Assembly (NCBI GenBank): GCA_035299425.1
Contig: DATGWP010000069.1
Span: 1-54,153, forward strand
Source of the DNA: Bog-950 sp035299425
GTDB taxonomy: Bacteria > Bacteroidota > Bacteroidia > Chitinophagales > LD1
Direction: 5' to 3'
DNA length: 54,153 nucleotides
Each line of letters starts with the position of its first letter. Position 1 is the stretch's first letter. The notes under the pieces were generated by a model, which saw only the letters and a program-made list of their open reading frames with translations, was not told where the DNA came from and searched no databases. A program made the position numbers and the translations under genes. Shown here piece after piece: positions 34,967-43,004 of the stretch.

Positions 34967-35946
34967 CTATTTTGCTTCGCTAAGGTATTGTGCCAGCCCA
35001 ACTAATATGGTTGGCGTGTTGCCCAGTGGGGCCATAATGTGTAGTTTCAATCCTTTATCAAGTACTGCATCGGCAGTGGTTTTTCCATACGCACTAATCT
35101 TCAGTTTGTCTTGTTTAAACTTAGGGTAATTGCTATACAAAGAATGAATTCCACTTGGGCTGAAAAATACAAGCATGTCGTAGTTATGAATATTCACGGC
35201 CTTAAGATCGTTAGGTACTGTTTTATACATTACACCTTCGCTGTAGTTAAAGTTGTTGGCTTCCATAAATGCCGGTATCTCATCTTTACGCGTTTCGGCA
35301 CAGATATATAAGAAACGTGTTGCATCGCGGTGCTTGATAAGCAGGTGGCGCAACTCTTTGTTATTGTTCATATCGCCATAAAAAACCTTGCGTTTTCTGT
35401 ATTGAGTGTACTTTTGAAGATACAATGCAATGGCCTCGCTGGTGCAGAAAAACTTTGTTTCCTGGCTCATCTTTACGCGAAGCTCGTCGCAGATGCGAAA
35501 AAAGTGGTCGATAGAATTACGGCTGGTGAATACAATACCGCTGTAATCGTTGAGCGAAATACGTTGCTTGCGAAATTCTTTGCCGGCAACACCTTCTACT
35601 TTTACAAACGGTATAAAATCGATTTTCAGTTTATACTTTTCTGCCAGGTCGAAATAAGGCGACTTGGGGCCTTCGGGCTGAGGCTGGGCAATTAAAATAT
35701 GTTTGATTTTGGTTTTAGGCTCTTTAGAGAGTAACTCCGCATAATTCTTTTCGTGGCGAACAGGGATTATTATTTGCGGCTTGGAGGGCTTGGGTAAAAA
35801 AGAAGTAGCACTCTTATCAGGTGATATCACATCAGCCTTTTTTTTGAGAGTGCTACTACTGTTGGATGTTTTGCTGCCCTCCACCGCCTCCTTCTTTGAA
35901 GAAGCCGATTTCAGCGCAGGCTTGTTAGAAGATGCCCGCTTACTTA
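34967..35946 (-). CDS. hemD: Uroporphyrinogen-III synthase HemD (main frame, likely frameshifted 5' end)
   Basis: Closes hydroxymethylbilane to uroporphyrinogen III in haem synthesis. The enzyme part starts near HILIAQPQPEGPKS and shows IVFTSRNSIDHFF, FLYICAETRKDEIP and LVFFSPSGIHSLYSNYP, as in HemD. The frame has no ATG; from GTG 35882-35884 it would give 305 residues. It is open further upstream to an A10 run (35947-35956), and that extra part is Lys/Ser/Ala-rich. An ATG at 36022-36024 begins an equally Lys/Ala-rich frame that reads up to this run. One added A would join both into a 352-residue protein with a histone-H1-like tail. Confidence 0.85.
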
Positions 35947-36024
35947 TTTTTTTTTTGCGGCTTTCTTCTTAGCAGCTGGTTTCTTAGCAGCTGCTTTTTT
36001 TGCGGCTTTCTTTTTTGTTGCCAT
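35944..36024 (-). CDS. 26-codon Lys/Ala-rich frame, probable true start of HemD
   Basis: This frame encodes MATKKKAAKKAAAKKPAAKK and six further residues, then stops at TAA 35944-35946 directly after a run of ten A. Its ATG lies 4 nt after the DUF4271 stop, the spacing of a coupled operon start. Read alone it is a tiny histone-H1-like peptide. Read with a -1 slip or one more A at 35947-35956 it continues into hemD. The composition on both sides of the run is the same, which favours one protein. Confidence 0.6.
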   Translation of the reverse strand: MATKKKAAKKAAAKKPAAKKKAAKKK

Positions 36025-36028
36025 GGTT

Positions 36029-36907
36029 TTAGATAATTGTTTTGGTTAACAATTTGATAAATAGAAATACACTAGATATTTCCACAACACAAACGTAAAT
36101 AAAAAAGTGATATACGCTTCTGTACATTAATTTATATACTGTGGATAACGCTCGCCAAACAAAAACGATTGCGAACAAAACGAAAAAGAAAATTGTGATA
36201 ACAAAAACAAAATCAAAAAATTTTTCAGATGCTGTATAAAAAACAAACAACGCTGGAAGTAGCGCCAATCCTAATGTTTTGCATACTGTAGTGAAATTAA
36301 ATATATATTCATCACATGCGTTTTGTAGTTCAAAAACATTTCCGATGAACTGTAACGATATGATCTTTGCAGCATAAAAAAATGTGAATAAAAAAATTAA
36401 AATAAGTACAGAATAAAAGGTATCAAGTGATGAAACATGAAAATACTTCATCAAAAAAAAGCGCGCATACAAACTTATAACGATGGTGAAGTTTATGTTG
36501 AGCAGTATATCGGCAAAAGAAATTTCACCGGATTGTGTTCTGAAAGTTTGTTGTGCGGTATTGCGGTTAACTATCGATTGCAACATCTCTTCCATCTGTT
36601 TGCTAAAGGCTGTCTTTACATATGTAAGTACACCAAGCAGTACCATTAGCAATACAAAGATGAAACCATTGCGGTGGCGCGGGTTATATTGTTGTATGTT
36701 GTTTACCAAAGCCTGTGTGCCGCTGACTAAAAACGATTGGTGCGTAGTATAACCTGTGTACTGCAGTGTAGTGGCAGAGTCTAAAGGAACATACTGCGCC
36801 AGTGCAGCAGAGTCGTAGTGCAGGGGAGGAATGGTATCGCCCTGCGAAAATACGCTGGCAACGAAAATGAAAAACAGAAAAAGGGTAAGGCTTATATTTC
36901 TTATCAC
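36029..36907 (-). CDS. DUF4271 membrane protein
   Basis: A 292-residue integral membrane protein. A signal-like segment (residues 3-22) and a periplasmic part of about 60 residues precede about seven membrane helices rich in Phe and Ile. The QYNPRHRNGFIFVLLMVLL segment and the FAALL-type body fit DUF4271, a family found beside hemD in Bacteroidota. The start is GTG at 36905-36907; it overlaps the upstream gene's TAG by one nucleotide and gives a good signal sequence. Function is unknown; association with hemD suggests only conserved order. Confidence 0.82.
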   Translation of the reverse strand: MIRNISLTLFLFFIFVASVFSQGDTIPPLHYDSAALAQYVPLDSATTLQYTGYTTHQSFLVSGTQALVNNIQQYNPRHRNGFIFVLLMVLLGVLTYVKTAFSKQMEEMLQSIVNRNTAQQTFRTQSGEISFADILLNINFTIVISLYARFFLMKYFHVSSLDTFYSVLILIFLFTFFYAAKIISLQFIGNVFELQNACDEYIFNFTTVCKTLGLALLPALFVFYTASEKFFDFVFVITIFFFVLFAIVFVWRALSTVYKLMYRSVYHFFIYVCVVEISSVFLFIKLLTKTII

Positions 36908-38679
36908 TAAAAATAATTGACGTAGCCAATGTGAATCTTGGCCGACTTAATACTTAACTTATTATCTAACTGGTTTCCCATTGCATAGGTAAGCCCGAAT
37001 ATACCCACCTTGGTTTCTATAGCAGCACCGGCGCCAAACCCATACGGGAAATCAACCGGGCCTTTGCCCACGCGTGTATCTTCTACTACTGCTGCATTGA
37101 AGAAGGCGCTAAAGTATGAATTCTTGGAAAGCAGAAAACGGTATTCAACGTTTGCCATAGCATAGTAAGGCGTAAATATAGACTGGTCATCGAACCCGCG
37201 CAGCGAACTTACGCCGCCCAGCCGGTACTTTTCATTTTCAAAAATGTTGCGGGTAAAAAAGTATTTACCCTCTGCCGATGTTTTGATGGTATGCCGTGGA
37301 GCAAGCTTCCAGTACTTTTCTATAGACAGTGCGAGCCTGAACTGAAATGTTTTAAGACGGGTAGTATCGTATAAGAAACCAAAACTCTCTTTCCTTATCT
37401 CATCATACATATTTATCAGCTTGGTGTTGCGCTTTATCTGCTTAACACCCGCCGAGCCGCTTACGCGCAACACATAACCACTTACCGGGTTAAAGCGGTA
37501 GTTTAGTTTTTGTAAAAAGTATTCAAGAGCAAACTCGTTGGTAGATATGTCCAGGTTTTTGGGCAAGGTGCGCGCCGACCTTATGTAGGCCGTATCTATA
37601 TTAGTGATGATGGTAATCTTCTGCCGCAACGATGCTTTAAGATAGTTGCTGCCCACAAACTGGTACTGCACACCATAGTCGCCATCTATATCTACGTACG
37701 ATGTATCGCGCTTATACAACTGAAAGCGGGCATTGATACCTAAAGGCAAACCCAGCAGGTAAGGGTATACTACGCGCACATCCAGCTCCTGGGTTTTGGG
37801 TTGCAGCTTTTTCCATTGCAGATAAAACTCCTCGCCCACGCCAAACAAACTGAAGAGGTGAATACGCGCCTCGCCGGTTATTAAAAGTTTTTGGCCCGAT
37901 GAGCCGGGCAGAAAGCCTAACAGAAAATCGAATTGACTTGATTTCTTATCTTTTAAAAACAGGTTAACCCTTGCTTTGCCATTTTGAAAAAGAACAGTAT
38001 GCGGTTGTATAGCCTCTACAAACTGCAACTCATTTAGCCGCTGTTGAATTTTACGGATGTTGCTTTCGTTATAAGGCTTGCCTATTTTAATGCCCAGGTA
38101 GTTGCGCAGAAAAACCTTTTTGGTTTTTGTCTTGCCTTGTATCTGCAGCGAATCGTAGAGGATGGGTTCGTTTTTCTGCACAAACAGTTTGGCAGAGTAC
38201 TGGTTGCCGTTGTAGGTAAAGCTATCCAGCCGCACGCTTGCAAAGGGGTAGCCGGTGTTTTCGCACTCACGCAAAACTTTTGCCTTTACCAGCTCGGCAT
38301 CGGCCACCGGCATTTTCTTTTCGTTCAGCACGGTGTTCTTTACCCCTGCATTAGCCAGCAATGCCGGTTCTGCATTTCCTTTTTTAATTACAATGTTGTC
38401 AAACTTATCGCCTACATATATATAGGCTACTGTTTTGGTGGTGTCGCCGGTTATGCTGTCGATGGAGGCGGCGAAGTAACCAAAGGAGCGCAGCTTGTTA
38501 AATAAGTCGGTTACTTCGGTGCGCGCCTGTGTGGAATCTTTAAGGTGTGTGCGGTAGCTAAACTTCTTGGTAAAGAACTCAGCGGGCTTATCGCCGCTCT
38601 CTAGTTGCAGCACATGGTTCTTTTGGCCGAACGAAACGTTCAGCAAAAACAAAAAGAGCATGGTAAACCCAAATCGCAT
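36907..38679 (-). CDS. BamA/TamA-family outer-membrane protein
   Basis: A 590-residue outer-membrane protein. The signal peptide ends SFGQ (residue 19). POTRA-like repeats follow (about 60-250; for example KVLRECENTGYPFASVRLD and LNELQFVEAIQPH). A surface-antigen barrel comes next (about 270-590) with the lid-loop motif RLGGVSSLRGFDDQS and a C-terminal strand KIHIGYVNYF. The RGF motif is typical of the Omp85 superfamily. It is shorter than the essential BamA and more like TamA or patatin-type Omp85 proteins, so it probably exports or inserts particular substrates. It starts an operon with DUF4271 and hemD. Confidence 0.88.
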   Translation of the reverse strand: MRFGFTMLFLFLLNVSFGQKNHVLQLESGDKPAEFFTKKFSYRTHLKDSTQARTEVTDLFNKLRSFGYFAASIDSITGDTTKTVAYIYVGDKFDNIVIKKGNAEPALLANAGVKNTVLNEKKMPVADAELVKAKVLRECENTGYPFASVRLDSFTYNGNQYSAKLFVQKNEPILYDSLQIQGKTKTKKVFLRNYLGIKIGKPYNESNIRKIQQRLNELQFVEAIQPHTVLFQNGKARVNLFLKDKKSSQFDFLLGFLPGSSGQKLLITGEARIHLFSLFGVGEEFYLQWKKLQPKTQELDVRVVYPYLLGLPLGINARFQLYKRDTSYVDIDGDYGVQYQFVGSNYLKASLRQKITIITNIDTAYIRSARTLPKNLDISTNEFALEYFLQKLNYRFNPVSGYVLRVSGSAGVKQIKRNTKLINMYDEIRKESFGFLYDTTRLKTFQFRLALSIEKYWKLAPRHTIKTSAEGKYFFTRNIFENEKYRLGGVSSLRGFDDQSIFTPYYAMANVEYRFLLSKNSYFSAFFNAAVVEDTRVGKGPVDFPYGFGAGAAIETKVGIFGLTYAMGNQLDNKLSIKSAKIHIGYVNYF

Positions 38680-38748
38680 TAGTATTGACGAAGATAACGT
38701 GAAAGTGCATTTTGTATTTTAATTTGTGCGGCGTTACTCAACATTCCT

Positions 38749-39870
38749 ATGGCAGGCATCTATATACATGTACCATTTTGCAAACAGGCCTGCCATTACT
38801 GCAATTTCTATTTCAGTACCTCGCTGGGCAATAAAGACAGGTTTGTGCAGGCCCTGCTTAAAGAAATTGAGCTAAGCAAGGAATACCTGGCCGGTGAAAA
38901 CCTGGAAACCATTTACCTGGGCGGCGGCACCCCATCGCTTTTAACAGCTGCCGAAATTAAATCTATAATAGAACAGTTGGGCAGGTATCATGACTTAAGC
39001 AGTTTAAAGGAGTTTACGTTGGAGGCTAACCCCGATGACCTTACACCGGAAAAGATAAATGAGTTTAAAGAGTTAAAGCAATACGGCCTTAACAGGTTCT
39101 CTATCGGCATACAATCCTTTTTTGATGAAGACCTGAAATACATGAACCGGGCGCACAACTCGGCAGAGGCGCTTAGTGCTGTGAAGCGCGTGCAGGATGC
39201 CGGCTTTGAAAAAATAACCCTGGACCTTATTTATGGCACCCCTACTATGAATGATGAACGTTGGTTGCAAAACCTGGAGACGGTATTTGCCTTGAACGTG
39301 CCGCACGTATCATCGTATGCTTTAACAGTAGAGGACAAAACATCTTTACAGAAAAGGATAAGCAAAGGAGAGTCGCGGCCTGTGGATGAAGAGCAAAGTG
39401 CCCGGCAGTTTAAAATACTGATGGAGCAGATGCGCGCACATGGTTACGAGCAATACGAAATTTCGAATTTTGCCAAACCCGGGAGATACGCCGTGCACAA
39501 CACTAACTATTGGTTTGGTAAAAAATATTTAGGCCTTGGCCCATCGGCACATTCGTTTAATGGTAGCAGCCGAAGGTGGAATGTAGCCAACAACATCGCC
39601 TATATTAATAGTATAAACGAAGGCAAACTCCCGTTTGAAGAAGAAATATTAACTCCGGCGCAGCAAACCAACGAAAAGATAATGACTGCCCTGCGCACGC
39701 AATGGGGCTTGCAAATTAGTGAATGCGGAACCCGGAATGCGGAATTGATACAGAACAGCCTTAAAGATATAGATGAAGCACATTATACTTTGATAGATGG
39801 TGTGTTGAAGCTGACCGAGGAAGGTAAATTCTTTGCCGATGCTATTGCGGCGGAGTTGTTTGTGGATTAA
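38749..39870 (+). CDS. hemW: Radical SAM protein HemW (coproporphyrinogen III oxidase-like)
   Basis: A 373-residue radical SAM enzyme of the HemN/HemW group; HemW acts as haem chaperone. It has the iron-sulphur motif CKQACHYC (Cys11, Cys15, Cys18), the SAM-binding YLGGGTPSLL, EANPDDLTPEK, the SIGIQSF strand and the C-terminal HemN domain (NYWFGKKYLGLGPSAHSF). Length and motifs fit HemW over HemN. In the C-terminal part residues 325-333 (ECGTRNAEL) come from a short repeat (39721-39746) seen in other genes here; this loop is normally variable. Divergent from the Omp85 gene. Confidence 0.93.
   Translation: MAGIYIHVPFCKQACHYCNFYFSTSLGNKDRFVQALLKEIELSKEYLAGENLETIYLGGGTPSLLTAAEIKSIIEQLGRYHDLSSLKEFTLEANPDDLTPEKINEFKELKQYGLNRFSIGIQSFFDEDLKYMNRAHNSAEALSAVKRVQDAGFEKITLDLIYGTPTMNDERWLQNLETVFALNVPHVSSYALTVEDKTSLQKRISKGESRPVDEEQSARQFKILMEQMRAHGYEQYEISNFAKPGRYAVHNTNYWFGKKYLGLGPSAHSFNGSSRRWNVANNIAYINSINEGKLPFEEEILTPAQQTNEKIMTALRTQWGLQISECGTRNAELIQNSLKDIDEAHYTLIDGVLKLTEEGKFFADAIAAELFVD
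39721..39746 (+). repeat. Interspersed short-unit repeat inside hemW
   Basis: The sequence gaatgcggaacccggaatgc plus ggaatt is a run of ggaatgc-type units in frame with hemW. Confidence 0.5.
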
Positions 39871-39880
39871 ATTATAAAAT

Positions 39881-40303
39881 ATGCTTTTTTACGATTTAGA
39901 ACCAGAAGTGCCGGGAGGTCTTGGCGATAATACATTAATCAATGTAAGTGTTCATCCTCCCATTGTTTCTTTCCTCCATATTGTTTTCGATGGCTGGCAG
40001 GGTGACGAATTGTTAGAAATTTTTCCGGCATTTCTTATGTCTGCTACTTTATGTGATGAAATTTTGCAACAAAAATTTGTTGGTTATGAGATAAAGGATT
40101 GCTTGGTTGAGAAGTCGGAACAGTTTATGGAGTTTTATCCTGATGTTTTGATTCCAAACTTTAAATGGTTAGTGGTTATCGGCAGAAATGGGGATGACTT
40201 TTGCTTATCGTATGAAAACAAATTACGTATTTCGGAAAGAGTACTTACTCTTCTGCGAAGACATCATCTTAAACATTGCGACATTATAGAAGTAAAACTC
40301 TAA
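39881..40303 (+). CDS. Hypothetical protein, possibly immunity-like
   Basis: A 140-residue cytosolic protein with no recognised domain. It starts MLFYDLEPEVPGGLGDN and has a mixed alpha/beta look: a WLVVIGRNGDDFCLSYEN strand pair and a basic C-terminal helix. Its A+T-rich codon use differs from hemW upstream. A stand-alone small acidic protein of this style is often an immunity or accessory factor, but no toxin gene adjoins it, so this is only a guess. It begins 10 nt after the hemW stop and could be read from its transcript. Confidence 0.6.
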   Translation: MLFYDLEPEVPGGLGDNTLINVSVHPPIVSFLHIVFDGWQGDELLEIFPAFLMSATLCDEILQQKFVGYEIKDCLVEKSEQFMEFYPDVLIPNFKWLVVIGRNGDDFCLSYENKLRISERVLTLLRRHHLKHCDIIEVKL

Positions 40304-40313
40304 ATCGCCTTCT

Positions 40314-40949
40314 CTACCTCCACTCAAACGTTTTAATCATCTGCTCAAGATCCTGCTTTACAAAATCGAGCACCGGTGCTATGCTATCAGCATTAGGCTG
40401 GCTGTAAAAGTATAAAGCTCCGCGGATGAAGTGCTTATTGCTATCGGTAAGGAAAAACTGCACGTTGCTGGCAGCATCGCCGCCCAGGTCGTAAAGTAAA
40501 CCGCCGCTGCCCTGATTGGTTTTTAGTCTTACTTCATCTATATAGTTGGCTTTTTTGGTATGCTTAAAGGCCAGTTTGTGCGCATCTTCTACCAGGCGCT
40601 CCAGTTTCATAGTGTCGTTAATGTCTTTGTAAGTAAGGTTGATAACACCATTCAAACTAGGGAAATGAACATTGAGCCAGCACTGGTCGCTCTTTAATGT
40701 CTGGCCGAAGTATGTGCTATCGCGCATTACTTTAGTATACACCGGCTTCTCAAATTTAAAGGGGCAGCCTTCCGGTTCGTACAATTCGTATTTTCTTTCA
40801 GGGTATATAACCCGTGGGTAGGCTTTGGCCTTGGGTGTGTAATCGCCGTGGCAACTACTTAGCAACAGCGCACATATTATGGGCAATAAAATCACATTGG
40901 CTGTTTTCTGCCATCTGCCATCTGCTAACTGCCAACTGTTACGCCTCAT
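40314..40949 (-). CDS. gldD: Gliding motility lipoprotein GldD
   Basis: A 211-residue lipoprotein needed for gliding. The signal ends in lipobox LLSSC (Cys33). GldD features follow: YTPKAKAYPRVIYPERKYEL, the CPFKFEKPVY phrase, CWLNVHFPSLNGVINLTY and the C-terminal helix with VLDFVKQDLEQMIKTFEWR-type ending. The n-region is extended by WQLADGRWQK, which comes from a short DNA repeat (40908-40938); a GTG just before ILLP could be an older start. The start lies within the last codons of gldE, so the two are coupled. Confidence 0.9.
   Translation of the reverse strand: MRRNSWQLADGRWQKTANVILLPIICALLLSSCHGDYTPKAKAYPRVIYPERKYELYEPEGCPFKFEKPVYTKVMRDSTYFGQTLKSDQCWLNVHFPSLNGVINLTYKDINDTMKLERLVEDAHKLAFKHTKKANYIDEVRLKTNQGSGGLLYDLGGDAASNVQFFLTDSNKHFIRGALYFYSQPNADSIAPVLDFVKQDLEQMIKTFEWR
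40908..40938. repeat. Interspersed short-unit repeat inside the gldD 5' end
   Basis: On the plus strand it reads ctgccatctgccatctgcta then actgccaactg, the same family as the copies at 34325 and 34834. It encodes the n-region of the GldD signal peptide. Confidence 0.6.
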
Positions 40950-42288
40950 TTGTAATTTTTACTTTCTCAATTCTGTTATTAATTACCGATATAATGGTAA
41001 ACTTATAGTGCAGCACTTTCAGCTCTTCGCCGTTCTTTGGTATGCGTCCGGCTTTTTCAAGGGCCAGCCCTGCCAGTGTTTCCGACTCACCTTTTACTTC
41101 ATCAAAGGTATCTATGTCTATTTCCATTAAGCGGCAGGCATCAACTAATTGTGTTTTTCCATCAAACAAAAAGTTTTTGTCGTCCAGCTTTTTAAATCCG
41201 CTATCGCTGGCTTCGTCAAACTCGTCGGTAATATCGCCAACTACTTCTTCCATTATATCTTCCAGTGTAATTACACCACAGGTGCCACCGTATTCATCTA
41301 CTACCACGGCCAGGTGCTTGCGGTTAACCTGTATTTCGCGCAGCAGGTCGTCTATCTTTTTTGTTTCGGGCACAAAGAACGGTTCGCGCACCATGCTCTG
41401 CCAGCCAAAGGTATCGTCCTGGTTAAGGTGCTCTATCAAATCTTTAATATTCAATACGCCTACCACATTATCCGGGTTTTCCTTATACACCGGGTAGCGG
41501 CTGTAGCCGTTTTCCTTTATATAGGTCATTAACTCAGTAAATGTAAAATCGTAGTCTATGCTGGCTACCTCGGTGCGTGGGCGCATGGCCTGCTTTACCA
41601 TTATGTTTCCAAAATGCACAATGCCTTTTAGCAACTTGGCATCCTGTTTCGATTCTTTTTTCTCTACTGTAATTTCTATCGCCTTGTTTATCTCTTCAAT
41701 ATCAATTTCGGCGTTATACTTTTTCAGGCGCTTCTCAAGCACCTTGGTAGATTCTACCAATACAAAGTTAACCGGTTCAAAAATTCGCATCAGCCATTGA
41801 AATACGTTGCTTACAGCGCGTGCTATTTTTACTTTATTGTGCGTGGCATATACCTTAGGGGTGGCCTCGCCAAACAGAACCAATAAAAATGTAACCACTA
41901 TTACGTTCCACAAAAACTCGAGCAGGTAATCGTGTATTACAAATGTGCCGATAGTAAAATCGTGAAAGTTGAACATACGTTTGGTAACGTAGTAGGATGT
42001 AACTACCACGCCAATGTTTACAAGGTTATTGCCAATAAGTATGGTAGAAAGTAAGTAGCGGGGGCGGGCAAGTAATTTGGCCACACGGTTTTCGGCGGCA
42101 TCTTCACTATCGCGCAGGGCATCTATTTCGGCATTGCTGAGCGAAAAAAATGCAATCTCGCTGGCCGACATAAAGGCTGAGCCCATGATAAGAACAAGGA
42201 TAATTACATTGGCAATAAACACGGCCGTAGTGGGCGCGTTAACCAGCGATTGTAGAAGTATAAAGTGTGTACTGACCGGACCGTCCAT
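40939..42288 (-). CDS. gldE: Gliding motility-associated protein GldE (CNNM/CorC type)
   Basis: A 449-residue membrane protein. It has a DUF21/CNNM membrane domain (about residues 20-195) with SASEIAFFSLSNAEIDALR. A pair of CBS domains follows (about 215-335, for example YSRYPVYKENPDNVVGVLNIKDL), and a C-terminal CorC/HlyC domain (FDGKTQLVDACRLMEIDID). This is the architecture of GldE and related hemolysin-like transporters. Its place in the conserved mutY-ssb-gldE-gldD order confirms the name. The start codon is 12 nt after a long hairpin that could regulate it. Confidence 0.92.
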   Translation of the reverse strand: MDGPVSTHFILLQSLVNAPTTAVFIANVIILVLIMGSAFMSASEIAFFSLSNAEIDALRDSEDAAENRVAKLLARPRYLLSTILIGNNLVNIGVVVTSYYVTKRMFNFHDFTIGTFVIHDYLLEFLWNVIVVTFLLVLFGEATPKVYATHNKVKIARAVSNVFQWLMRIFEPVNFVLVESTKVLEKRLKKYNAEIDIEEINKAIEITVEKKESKQDAKLLKGIVHFGNIMVKQAMRPRTEVASIDYDFTFTELMTYIKENGYSRYPVYKENPDNVVGVLNIKDLIEHLNQDDTFGWQSMVREPFFVPETKKIDDLLREIQVNRKHLAVVVDEYGGTCGVITLEDIMEEVVGDITDEFDEASDSGFKKLDDKNFLFDGKTQLVDACRLMEIDIDTFDEVKGESETLAGLALEKAGRIPKNGEELKVLHYKFTIISVINNRIEKVKITNEA

Positions 42289-42299
42289 GTATGGGGAGT

Positions 42300-42345
42300 G
42301 CTTTTAGTAAGCAGAGAACAAAATTATTTTCTGCTTGCTAAAAGC
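42300..42345 (-). promoter_or_regulatory. Long hairpin just upstream of gldE
   Basis: Arms gcttttagtaagcagaga (42300-42317) and the complementary segment ending at 42345 pair over about 18 bp with two mismatches. No T run follows on the minus strand, and the gldE ATG is only 12 nt further on. A leader structure affecting gldE translation, or a weak terminator after ssb, is possible. Confidence 0.5.
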
Positions 42346-42352
42346 GGCTTAA

Positions 42353-42808
42353 TTAAAATGGTAAATCATCATCGGCACCCGATGAAGTGTTGGCAGGAGC
42401 TTCTTCGTTAAATGAAGAATTGCTGTTAGATGATGAAGAATAATTGCCACTGCTGCTACCGCCACCGCCAGAACTATCTTTTTTGCTATCCAGCATTTTA
42501 AATGTTTCGGCTACTATTTCGGTAATGTATTTTTTGTTGCCGTCCTTATCGTCGTAAGAGCGGGTCTTTATTTTGCCTTCTACATGAATCAAGCTGCCTT
42601 TTCTCAAATACTTTTCGGCTACCTCGGCCAGCTTGCGGGTAGGTATTTTAATGTTGTGCCAATCGGTTTGCTCTACTTTATTTCCCTGTTTGTCTTTATA
42701 GCTGTCGTCGGTGGCCAGTGTAAACTCTGCAATAGCGTTATCGTTCGAAAAATGCTTAATCACCGGGTCTTTACCTAAGCGCCCGATAAGAAATACCTTA
42801 TTAATCAT
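42353..42808 (-). CDS. ssb: Single-stranded DNA-binding protein
   Basis: A 151-residue SSB with one OB fold (MINKVFLIGRLGKDPVIKHF, ATDDSYKDKQGNKVEQTDWHNI and YLRKGSLIHVEGKI). A flexible Ser/Gly/Asn-rich linker and the acidic tip DDDLPF, which recruits repair and replication partners, follow. Length is typical for the phylum. It sits between mutY and gldE in the order conserved in gliding Bacteroidota. Confidence 0.96.
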   Translation of the reverse strand: MINKVFLIGRLGKDPVIKHFSNDNAIAEFTLATDDSYKDKQGNKVEQTDWHNIKIPTRKLAEVAEKYLRKGSLIHVEGKIKTRSYDDKDGNKKYITEIVAETFKMLDSKKDSSGGGGSSSGNYSSSSNSNSSFNEEAPANTSSGADDDLPF

Positions 42809-42915
42809 GACTTGTAATTTTTAATAGTGAATGCCTAAAGTAAGCAGTTTTCAAACATCAACAATCAAAAGGCCAACTATTTTTTGAATTAACAGGGTGT
42901 TCTGGTAGTTTGTTT

Positions 42916-42993
42916 CTCACAGAAGGCACTGAAAACACAGAATTTGTGATTCACTCTTTTGCCTTTTTCTGTGTAGTCTGTGGTTTCTGCGAG
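42916..42993. repeat. Imperfect long palindrome of a dispersed repeat
   Basis: Arms ctcacagaaggcactgaaaa cacagaa (42916-42942) and its imperfect reverse complement (42967-42993) pair over 27 nt with about six mismatches. It belongs to the cacagagg/ctctgtg-type intergenic repeat seen in many environmental bacteria. It lies between ssb and mutY. Confidence 0.6.
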
Positions 42994-43004
42994 AGATTTA
43001 ATAC

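Noticed and set aside
34967..35884. hemD as a plain GTG-start gene of 305 residues
   Set aside because: The GTG has no supporting context, while the frame stays open and compositionally alike up to the A10 run, and a well-placed ATG precedes the run; kept only as the alternative.
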